25,617 bases of DNA from Bacteroidota bacterium (GTDB taxonomy: Bacteria > Bacteroidota > Ignavibacteria > Ignavibacteriales > Melioribacteraceae), in assembly GCA_023447335.1 (NCBI GenBank), contig JAEXOD010000180.1, forward strand, positions 1-25,617, read 5' to 3'. Under the pieces are notes generated by a model. That model was not told the origin of the DNA. It ran no database searches and was given only the letters and a program-made list of their open reading frames with translations. This document shows, in pieces, positions 1-7,616 of this stretch. The position numbers were made by a program, and so were the translations under genes. How positions within the stretch are numbered: position 1 is the stretch's first letter; each line of letters starts with the position of its first letter.

Positions 1-2
1 AT

Positions 3-524
3 ATTGAAAGAGACGACTTCATGGAAAATCCTCCCAAAAAATTCTTTAGACTCTCACCCGGAAATGAAGTAAGATTAAGGTACGCATATTATGTGAAATG
101 TACTGAAGTGATTAAAGATGAAAACGGGGATATAACGGAAATACATTGTACTTACGATCCATTAACAAAAGGTGGTGGCTCTCCGGACGGCAGAAAAGTA
201 AAAGGTACAATTCATTGGGTTTCTGCCGAAACTGCAAAATTAGCTGAAGTTAGACTTTACGATCGTCTTTTTGCTTCAGAAAATCCTGATAATGCCGAAG
301 AAGGAAAAACATTTAAGGATTATCTAAATCCAAATTCATTGGAAGTATTGAATAATTGTTATGTCGAACCTTATCTAGTTAATGCTAAGCCAGGGGATCA
401 ATTTCAATTTGAAAGAATTGGCTATTTTTGTGCAGATCGTAGGGAATTTTCAGAAACTAATTTAGTATTTAATAGAACTGTTACTCTAAAAGATACTTGG
501 GCGAAAATAGAAAAACAAGCTTAA
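3..524 (+). CDS. glnS: Glutaminyl-tRNA synthetase, C-terminal part (5' truncated by window edge)
   Basis: GlnRS charges tRNA-Gln with glutamine in the cytoplasm. Only the last ~173 residues are present. They match the C-terminal anticodon-binding beta-barrel region of the bacterial enzyme, including stretches such as 'FFRLSPGNEVRLRYAY', 'DGRKVKGTIHWVSA', 'EVRLYDRLF' and 'FQFERIGYFC', and the terminal 'FNRTVTLKD(T)WAKIEK'. The reading frame is open to the window edge and reads IERDDF before the first ATG at 21. That ATG is therefore internal: the family continues upstream with the same motif, and the catalytic Rossmann fold with HIGH/KMSKS lies outside the window. The gene ends at TAA 522-524, directly before a strong hairpin terminator. 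It converges with gltX, a related class I synthetase, 29 bases away. Having GlnRS implies direct charging of tRNA-Gln rather than reliance on GatCAB alone. Identification is very secure. Confidence 0.95.
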   Translation: MERDDFMENPPKKFFRLSPGNEVRLRYAYYVKCTEVIKDENGDITEIHCTYDPLTKGGGSPDGRKVKGTIHWVSAETAKLAEVRLYDRLFASENPDNAEEGKTFKDYLNPNSLEVLNNCYVEPYLVNAKPGDQFQFERIGYFCADRREFSETNLVFNRTVTLKDTWAKIEKQA

Positions 525-525
525 T

Positions 526-555
526 AAAAAAGGCGAGTTATCTCGCCTTTTTTTT
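526..555. terminator. Bidirectional intrinsic terminator between glnS and gltX
   Basis: A perfect 12-bp stem (526-537 pairing with 542-553) with a GC-rich core GGCGAG/CTCGCC and a 4-base loop (TTAT). It is flanked by a T run on the plus strand (548-555). The matching A run at 526-531 becomes a T run on the minus strand. It can therefore end both convergent transcripts; the last bases of the gltX stop codon (554-556) touch it. Confidence 0.9.
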
Positions 556-2008
556 ATTTTTTTATAACCTCTAATGCGGTTTTTATTCGATTTATAACAT
601 TCTTTTTTCCGATGATATCCAAAATATCATATAGACCGGGACCAACCCCCATACCTGAGACAGCTAAACGTAATGGATGAATAATTTTACCACCGCCGAC
701 ATTATTATTTTCTGCAACTTTATGTAAAATTTCTTCATAATCTTTTTTTTCCAATAATTCTTGTTCTTCAACAAGAGAAACAAAATCGCTTAAAAGTTTG
801 GGAGAATCTTCTTTCCATCTTTTTTGTATTACTTCGCTATCATAAGATTCTATATCGGTAAAAAAGAATGGAGCTTTTTCAAAAAGTTCATGCACAAACG
901 ATATTCTTTCTCTCATACAATCTACTATTTTCGAAAGGTATTCGTCATTGAAATTATTTGCTAAATTATCCGAATTATTAAAGCATCTAATTAACTCAAT
1001 TATTTCAGCATTCGATTTTTTTCTTAAGTGTTCGGCATTTAGCCATGTTAATTTATCTAAATCAAATACCGCCCCTGATTTATTAACACGTTCTAAAGAA
1101 AACTTTTTTATTAATTCGTCTAAATGATAGAATTCTACGTCATCACCGGCAGTCCATCCTAATAAAGCAACAAAGTTAACTAAAGCTTCTTTAAGAAATC
1201 CTTTATCTCGAAAATCCTCAACGGCAACATCACTTTGTCTTTTACTTAGTTTTTTTCTATCAATATTCAATAATAGAGGTAAATGAGCAAAAACGGGTCT
1301 TTCCCAACCAAAATAATCATATAATAGCACATGTTTAGGAGTTGAGGAAAGCCATTCTTCACCTCTGATAACATGAGTAATTTTCATAAGATGATCATCA
1401 ACTACGTTTGCTAAGTGATAAGTTGGAAAGCCGTCACTTTTTAATAAAACTTGGTCATCAACAATATTACTACTGAATTCAACAGTACCTCTAATAATAT
1501 CCTCAATAGTTATCAACTGATCAGGTAAAACATTTAGACGAACAACATAAGGCTCGCCTTCAGATATCCTTTTAACAACCTCTTCTTTACTTAAATTTAA
1601 ACAATGTTTATCATACTTAGGTTGTAATTTATTTTGCTGTTGTTCTTCTCTAACTTTTTCAAGGCGTTCACTAGTACAAAAACAATGATATGCTTTTCCT
1701 TGTTGTATAAGTTCTTCAACATATTTTTTATAAATATCTAATCTTTCAGATTGAATATATGGACCGTAATTTCCGCCTACATAGGGACCTTCGTCATACT
1801 CTAAACCAGCCCATTTAATTGCATTAATTAAATTATCAACCGCTCCTTCTACTAATCGGGTTCTATCGGTATCTTCAATTCGAAGTATAAAAGTACCGTT
1901 ATTATGTTTGGCAAATAAGAAATTATATAAAGCTGTTCTTAAACCGCCAACGTGTAAATATCCTGTAGGACTTGGTGCAAATCTAACTCTTGGTGTTTCA
2001 TTAATCAT
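554..2008 (-). CDS. gltX: Glutamyl-tRNA synthetase
   Basis: GluRS attaches glutamate to tRNA-Glu, using ATP, in the cytoplasm. The 484-residue product has usual bacterial length. The class I signature is at residues 12-22 (PSPTGYLHVGG, the HIGH-like motif at 19-22) and the KLSKR loop is at 253-257. Residues C109, C111, Y132 and C136 form the zinc-binding pattern of the GluRS SWIM-type zinc knuckle. The remainder is the helical anticodon-binding half. The ATG at 2008 gives the family's usual N-terminus. There is no strong SD before it, and the 26-base gap after the upstream sensor gene suggests co-transcription. The gene ends in the terminator shared with glnS. Since GlnRS is present, this enzyme is likely the discriminating form specific for tRNA-Glu; that is inference. 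Confidence 0.97.
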   Translation of the reverse strand: MINETPRVRFAPSPTGYLHVGGLRTALYNFLFAKHNNGTFILRIEDTDRTRLVEGAVDNLINAIKWAGLEYDEGPYVGGNYGPYIQSERLDIYKKYVEELIQQGKAYHCFCTSERLEKVREEQQQNKLQPKYDKHCLNLSKEEVVKRISEGEPYVVRLNVLPDQLITIEDIIRGTVEFSSNIVDDQVLLKSDGFPTYHLANVVDDHLMKITHVIRGEEWLSSTPKHVLLYDYFGWERPVFAHLPLLLNIDRKKLSKRQSDVAVEDFRDKGFLKEALVNFVALLGWTAGDDVEFYHLDELIKKFSLERVNKSGAVFDLDKLTWLNAEHLRKKSNAEIIELIRCFNNSDNLANNFNDEYLSKIVDCMRERISFVHELFEKAPFFFTDIESYDSEVIQKRWKEDSPKLLSDFVSLVEEQELLEKKDYEEILHKVAENNNVGGGKIIHPLRLAVSGMGVGPGLYDILDIIGKKNVINRIKTALEVIKK

Positions 2009-2034
2009 AATTATCTATCAATTTTTGGAACTAA

Positions 2035-4407
2035 TCAATTAACTAATTTATTTGTGTAATATTTAACCTTTTCGATAAATTCTTTACTATCAATAGGTTT
2101 GGGAATATAATCTGTTGCTCCTGCCTCAATGCATTTTTCACGATCGCCCTTCATCGCAAAAGCGGTTAAAGCAATAATAGGTGTTCTCTCATATCCTTGC
2201 ATTTGTCTAATTTTTTCCATTGCCTCAAAGCCGTTCATAATAGGCATTTGCATATCCATTAAAATCAAATCAAATTTGTCTTCAATGCACATTTTAACTG
2301 CTTCTTCGCCGTTTTCAACAACAACAATACTTTCAAAGTTATTTTTCTTTAATAATCTAGTAACAATTATTTGAGAATGTTTATAATCTTCCGCAAGTAA
2401 TATTTTTACCGTATCCTTCTTTTCAATAACTTCTTTTACCGGTGGTGGGGAATCATACCTGTTTATCATGGATTTAATAACATCGGCTAAGTCTTCAATA
2501 TTAGTACTTCTTTTATCTAATAATTCCTCAAATAAACCGTCAATTTTTTTCAAATCTTCTTGGTAATTATCCTTGCCTGTATAAATAATTATCGGTAATT
2601 TCTCTAATTTTGTTTCCGATTTTATCATTTTTATTAGCTCAAAGCCGTTGGGATATGGCATATCTAAGTCAACTATTGCTAAATCTATATCAATATTCCT
2701 TATCCTATCCATTACATTCGAGCTTATATTTTCTGCAATTGCTCGGTATCCGGCAGTTTCGATTGCCTGTTTAACTAAATTAAGAGTAGGGTAATCATCA
2801 TCAACACATAAAACATTACTATCTTTTCTTAATTTATAACTTGTTAAAACTTCAACTAAAAAGTTATAATTTATAGGTTTTACAAAATACTCAACAGCTC
2901 CCATTAAAAATGCTTTTTGTTCTTCGGGTTCAACAGAACAGACAATTACCGGAGTATTCTTCGAATTTGGATTCTCATGTATTTTTTTAAGCAGTTCTAA
3001 ACCGTTTGTAGTAGGAATCTCTATATCAAGAATAATAGCTAAAAAACTAAATTTTTCTATTTGTTCTAATGTTTGATCGGCAGTATGAACAATTGTTGGA
3101 GTATAACCCCATTTATTAAGATAATTACTTAACAATTTAGAAGTTGCATAATCGTCCTCAACAACAAGAATTCTATTTAAAGAATCGGCAACAGGTTTTG
3201 GAAGAGCAGAAAGCTTAGTTTCTAACTCATTAGGTAAAACATCACTTTTTAAACTAAAAGAAAAAGATATTCCGTTATTAAGACTATTCATAACGGTTAA
3301 ATCATCATCAAAAAAAGAAGAATATTTTTTTGCTAAAATTAATGAAATACCCGAAAGATTATAATTTCTAAATTCATTCAGTTTGTTGAGAACAAAAGGA
3401 TCGAATATAGATTTTGTTTTATCAATGATATAACCGTTGCCATCTGCAGAAATTGTGACGTTAATTTTGTTATTATTATTTAATTTAAATTCAATACTAA
3501 TTTTTGAACAGTTAGAAGAATTTAGGCTATAAAAAATAAGAGTATTTAATATATATTTTAGTTTTTGTTCGTCAGAATCTACGCTGTTTGGAACTGAAGA
3601 ATCAATATTAACAACAAAAGTAATATTTTTTTCACTAGTTTTTGTTTTAAAAATATCAACAATTTCTTTTACTAATGTTTTTATATTAATGCTCTTTTTT
3701 TCGAATAGAACTTTGCCGGATTCAATTCTAGATAATTCATTCAATTCATTAATTGTAAGTAGTAAGCTTTGTGCATTTCTTTTAATTGTGCTAACATATT
3801 CAGTTTGCGTACTTGATAAGCTTTCCTCAGATAAAATAGCAGTGAAGCCAATTATTGAATTAGCAGGTGTTCGAAGCTCATTAATTGTTTCGCTAACAGT
3901 AATAGGGTAATGGCTTTTATTGGATACAATAATTCCTCCGTTAGTCATCAACCAAACATTCAATAATAAGCCAACATACTCAGTAATTTTCTTTAAAACT
4001 TCAGAGTCCGATGAATTAAAAGGAGTTCTGCTTGCTATTTTTAACATTCCGCTTTCTGAAATATTTATTCTAAAATGAACGCATATTTCATAGGTAACAA
4101 ATTCGCTTGCGGAAATTTCACAATCAGTTTCCGAGCCAATTGCAAAGTCAGCGTTTAGTTGTCCGTACTTACAATTTTTACATGTAAATTCTGTACCTTT
4201 AAGGTAATTTTTTCTTGCAGTATGGCTTTTACCTAAGGCAAGATATCTGTTATTACCTAATATTTTAAACAAGACTACTGACTGAAATTCTAATTCTTTA
4301 ACTAAAAAGTTGCAAATGTAGTCCGGAAAATCATCCAGTCCTTTATTTGCTAAAACCAGTAATGAATTATACTTTTCCAAAAATTCTAATTGTGAGCCGT
4401 ATATCAT
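2035..4407 (-). CDS. Hybrid sensor protein: GAF-like domain, degenerate histidine kinase core, three receiver domains
   Basis: A cytoplasmic signalling protein of 790 residues with no membrane segment. Residues ~10-155 look like a GAF-type sensory domain carrying four cysteines (C76, C79, C96, C109). Residues ~168-240 are a HisKA-type dimerisation helix pair with the motif INELRTPANSIIGF. The phospho-accepting histidine is replaced by N176 (codon AAT at 3880-3882). The ATPase region (~278-388) is also eroded: the N box reads NTLIFYSLNSS, and the G boxes (ADGNGY, SGISLILAK) are non-canonical. Three receiver domains follow at ~411-525, ~531-648 and ~667-788. Their phospho-acceptor aspartates are D461, D580 and D718, and their conserved lysines are K510, K632 and K770; all three look competent. 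The likely role is a phosphorylation-state integrator fed by another kinase, not an autokinase. The ATG at 4407 has no obvious SD. gltX lies 26 bases downstream on the same strand. The signal sensed is unknown. Confidence 0.85.
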   Translation of the reverse strand: MIYGSQLEFLEKYNSLLVLANKGLDDFPDYICNFLVKELEFQSVVLFKILGNNRYLALGKSHTARKNYLKGTEFTCKNCKYGQLNADFAIGSETDCEISASEFVTYEICVHFRINISESGMLKIASRTPFNSSDSEVLKKITEYVGLLLNVWLMTNGGIIVSNKSHYPITVSETINELRTPANSIIGFTAILSEESLSSTQTEYVSTIKRNAQSLLLTINELNELSRIESGKVLFEKKSINIKTLVKEIVDIFKTKTSEKNITFVVNIDSSVPNSVDSDEQKLKYILNTLIFYSLNSSNCSKISIEFKLNNNNKINVTISADGNGYIIDKTKSIFDPFVLNKLNEFRNYNLSGISLILAKKYSSFFDDDLTVMNSLNNGISFSFSLKSDVLPNELETKLSALPKPVADSLNRILVVEDDYATSKLLSNYLNKWGYTPTIVHTADQTLEQIEKFSFLAIILDIEIPTTNGLELLKKIHENPNSKNTPVIVCSVEPEEQKAFLMGAVEYFVKPINYNFLVEVLTSYKLRKDSNVLCVDDDYPTLNLVKQAIETAGYRAIAENISSNVMDRIRNIDIDLAIVDLDMPYPNGFELIKMIKSETKLEKLPIIIYTGKDNYQEDLKKIDGLFEELLDKRSTNIEDLADVIKSMINRYDSPPPVKEVIEKKDTVKILLAEDYKHSQIIVTRLLKKNNFESIVVVENGEEAVKMCIEDKFDLILMDMQMPIMNGFEAMEKIRQMQGYERTPIIALTAFAMKGDREKCIEAGATDYIPKPIDSKEFIEKVKYYTNKLVN

Positions 4408-4622
4408 ATAAGTGCAAGTTGTTTTATTTTAGAATGTTACAATTTAATAAAAAATCATTAAAAAAATAAACATTTTTTAATTTTGTTTGTCTATATTAGT
4501 AAGAAATATTGATATTTGATTAAAACTATGAATAGAGTGAATAAATATCCTTTTTTTTTAGCAAATTAATCTTTAAATTTATAAGTATTTTTAAAATTAA
4601 TCCAATAGTTGGAGGAAGAAGA

Positions 4623-7517
4623 ATGAATAAAAAAATTTACTCGCTATTTTTTGTGTTTATTTTTTCAGTTGTTGCTTATGCACAAGTAGCGTATCAGGGA
4701 CCGGTAACAGGTACAACCTCGGCAGGAGTTACACTTAATACTAATAATTTCTTAAATTATGTAAACGAAAGACCATTTCGTTTTAGAATGTTTGCAAACC
4801 AAAATGTTGCAGATGTTGAAACACCGTATTCAGAGTATTATTCAAGTGCACCTGAAGGTTCAAATCTGTTTCTTACTCCACAATTTAAGGGAAAATCTCT
4901 TACTCCGGATAACGTTATCGTTTTTACCAGTGTTAAGGGAATTCCACAGGGGAATTCTATACCTCCGGATCCTTATTTAGCGGTTGGTCCAAACCATATT
5001 ATACAAACTGTAAATACTCAGTTCAGAATCACAGATAAATCAGGCGGAAATCCATTAACAATTACAGGAGATACTTGGTATAAAAATCTCTATCCTCAAG
5101 CTAATGTTTTTGATCCTAAAGTTGCATATGATCATTTTGCTAATAGATGGATAATGGTATGGTTACATCAAAATGATGCAAGCTCTGAGGGAGTTTATCT
5201 ACTTTCAATTTCTGACGATGACGATCCTCACGGAGTATGGTTTAACTGGGTATTAAGGTCAGATTTAAATGGTATGACTCCGTCTAGCTCTTGGGGTGAT
5301 TATCAAGGTGTGGGTTTTGATGATAAAGCTATTTATTTTACATCAAATCAATTCTCGTTTACAGGATCGTATCAAGGTAGTAAAATAAGAATAATACCTA
5401 AAGCCCAATTATTAATTTCATCAGATCCCGGTCCAATAACATATACGGATCTATACAACGTTACATATCCGAACGGCGGAGCCAACGCTTTTGGAATAAG
5501 ACCGGTTAGAATGCAGACTGCTTCAGAAAATTATTATTTTGCAGTACATTCTCCATTTACAACAAAGAACACTTTTGGCATTTATACACTAAAAAATCCT
5601 TTAACTAATCCTGTTTTAACAGGTGTTTCCGTCCCTGTTACGGCATATTCTTCGCCTTCTGATCCCGAGCAATTAGGTGGAGGAACTCCTCGTATAGACG
5701 GTGGCGGAACCAATCTAAGAAATGAGCCTGTATTTAAAGATGATGTTTTACATTTGGTTCATTCAACTCGTGTAGGTAGTTATTCAGGAGTTAGATACTT
5801 GGCAATAAGCACTCAGACAAACTCTGCTTTGACTGATATGGTTGTTGGTGACGCTTCTCATTATCATACATATCCGGCTCTTGCAGTTAGCCAGGATGAC
5901 GATGTATTATTAACTTATAGTAAATCGTCTGCAAACATGTATATGGGGGCTTACTATACTATTATTCCAGCGAATACCGGTATACCTAGTGAAAGCATTG
6001 AATTGCAATCAGGGAAAGGTAATTATGTAAAAACCTTTAGCGGTACGCGAAACAGATGGGGAGACTATAGCGGTGCTTGGACAGATCCTTCTGATCCGGA
6101 TAACTTTTTTATGTTTACAGAATATGTTGATGCCACAAATACTTGGGGATGTTGGTTAGGTGGTGTTAGAATTAAACCTTATGCTAATGCTACAGCTTCA
6201 TTTTCAAAATCCGAATTAGATTTCAGTTATCAAGAATTAGGAATTACTTCTGATACTTTAGTTGTTAAATTAATTAATCATGGAACTCCTCAGCTAAATA
6301 TATCAAATATTCAGTCGAGTAATTCAGCTTTTAAGATTACAAACAATCTTTCGTTTCCGATTAGTTTAAATTCATTTGAATCAATTGAACTTAAAGTTAT
6401 ATTTACATCAAGTGAAGAAAAAACATATTTAGATTCGATTATCGTTGCAAGCAATGATTTTGACGAGCCTAATAAATCTATTCTACTAAAAGGTATAGGT
6501 TATAAAATTGCACAGGTAACTTCAAATGTTTTATACTCCACTTCAGGTTCTTCAACACTTTGCAAATTAATTACTATTAATCCAGCAAACGGTCAAGCAA
6601 CTGCGGTAGGTGAGTCTAGTATTGGGAAATTGTATTCATTAACAGTTGATAGAACCAAACGTGAACTATATACATTAGTTGAAACGGCGACGAACAGCAA
6701 AATTGCAAGAATTGACGCTGTAAACGGTAAAGCAGTTGTTTATAAAGACCTGGGTCTGGATTTTAAGGCTATAGCTTTTGATAATAAGAATGAATTATAT
6801 GCTATTACAAAAGACAAAAACTTGTATAAAATTAATACAAAAGACTGGTCTTATACATTAAAAACTCCTATTGATTTATCTGTTTCTGCAATTGCATTTG
6901 AACCTGAAACAAATAATTTATGGGCAAGTACTGATTCTACAACTAATAAAGATCGTGTTTATAAAATTGATATTAATTCAGGAACTTCTACTTTAGTTGG
7001 GGCTACAGCGCTTAATTATACCATTTCGGGACTTTCTTTTGATAAAGATAAAAACTTATTGGGATTAATTTTAAAAACTTTCTTACGCGGTATGCTTGTA
7101 AAGATTGACAAAAATACCGGTGTAGCTACAGAATTGGGTTCCACGAATTATGCATCTACTTTAGGTTTTACTGTTCTTTCGGATTCTGTCGTATCAGTAA
7201 ACGATAATAATTTGTTAAATCCTATCGATTTTGCATTAAATCAAAATTATCCTAATCCTTTTAACCCAACAACAACAATTAACTTTACGTTACCCGTAAA
7301 TTCAAATGTTAAATTAGTTATTTACAATTTGTTAGGGGAGGAAGTTCAAACAGTAATTAGTCAATTTATGTTGGCTGGAAATCATTCTGTTAAATTTAAC
7401 GCAAAATCATCTTCTAATAAAGAATTGACTTCTGGTATTTATTTATATAAACTAAATGCTATTGGAGTTAACGGTAAGGAATTTAATCAAACGAAAAAAA
7501 TGATGTTGCTAAAATAG
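4623..7517 (+). CDS. Secreted T9SS-type protein with beta-propeller-like regions and an ASH-like domain
   Basis: A 964-residue exported protein of unknown function. An excellent SD (GGAGG, 4611-4615) lies 7 bases before the ATG. Residues 1-20 form a Sec signal peptide, probably cleaved after AYA. Residues ~90-520 are rich in beta structure and carry the 'PPDPYLAVGPNHIIQ' motif seen in large extracellular propeller-type proteins of Bacteroidota and relatives. Residues ~524-628 resemble an ASH/choice-of-anchor immunoglobulin-like domain ending in 'KGIGY'. Residues ~630-860 are short repeated segments of the type '..LYAIT..LYKINT', likely a second propeller. Residues ~869-964 begin 'NQNYPNPFNPTTTINF' and end in KKMMLLK, the C-terminal sorting domain of T9SS cargo. 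It is therefore probably delivered to, or released from, the cell surface. It is a single-gene unit, divergent from the sensor gene, with its own terminator. No catalytic motif is evident. Confidence 0.85.
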   Translation: MNKKIYSLFFVFIFSVVAYAQVAYQGPVTGTTSAGVTLNTNNFLNYVNERPFRFRMFANQNVADVETPYSEYYSSAPEGSNLFLTPQFKGKSLTPDNVIVFTSVKGIPQGNSIPPDPYLAVGPNHIIQTVNTQFRITDKSGGNPLTITGDTWYKNLYPQANVFDPKVAYDHFANRWIMVWLHQNDASSEGVYLLSISDDDDPHGVWFNWVLRSDLNGMTPSSSWGDYQGVGFDDKAIYFTSNQFSFTGSYQGSKIRIIPKAQLLISSDPGPITYTDLYNVTYPNGGANAFGIRPVRMQTASENYYFAVHSPFTTKNTFGIYTLKNPLTNPVLTGVSVPVTAYSSPSDPEQLGGGTPRIDGGGTNLRNEPVFKDDVLHLVHSTRVGSYSGVRYLAISTQTNSALTDMVVGDASHYHTYPALAVSQDDDVLLTYSKSSANMYMGAYYTIIPANTGIPSESIELQSGKGNYVKTFSGTRNRWGDYSGAWTDPSDPDNFFMFTEYVDATNTWGCWLGGVRIKPYANATASFSKSELDFSYQELGITSDTLVVKLINHGTPQLNISNIQSSNSAFKITNNLSFPISLNSFESIELKVIFTSSEEKTYLDSIIVASNDFDEPNKSILLKGIGYKIAQVTSNVLYSTSGSSTLCKLITINPANGQATAVGESSIGKLYSLTVDRTKRELYTLVETATNSKIARIDAVNGKAVVYKDLGLDFKAIAFDNKNELYAITKDKNLYKINTKDWSYTLKTPIDLSVSAIAFEPETNNLWASTDSTTNKDRVYKIDINSGTSTLVGATALNYTISGLSFDKDKNLLGLILKTFLRGMLVKIDKNTGVATELGSTNYASTLGFTVLSDSVVSVNDNNLLNPIDFALNQNYPNPFNPTTTINFTLPVNSNVKLVIYNLLGEEVQTVISQFMLAGNHSVKFNAKSSSNKELTSGIYLYKLNAIGVNGKEFNQTKKMMLLK

Positions 7518-7543
7518 ATTATAATACTAGAAGTTAAATAATT

Positions 7544-7582
7544 AATAATCCTTGCTCTTTTAGGGCAAGGATTATTTTTTTT
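7544..7582 (+). terminator. Intrinsic terminator after the secreted-protein gene
   Basis: A perfect 12-bp stem (7544-7555 with 7565-7576; AATAATCCTTGC/GCAAGGATTATT), a 9-base loop and a T run (7575-7582). It lies between convergent genes. On the minus strand it is followed only by a broken T run, so it is a weaker stop for the peptidase gene, which ends at 7617. Confidence 0.88.
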
Positions 7583-7616
7583 GAATAGATATAGAGAATA
7601 ATAAAATATTTTTTAA

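Noticed and set aside
2129..2374. Plus-strand open frame inside the sensor gene
   Set aside because: It is the antisense of an intact receiver domain with conserved residues, so it is a compositional shadow.
4408..4622. Promoters for the divergent sensor and secreted-protein genes
   Set aside because: The region is so AT-rich that several weak -10-like and TTTG elements occur; none has a paired element at proper spacing, so no call is made.
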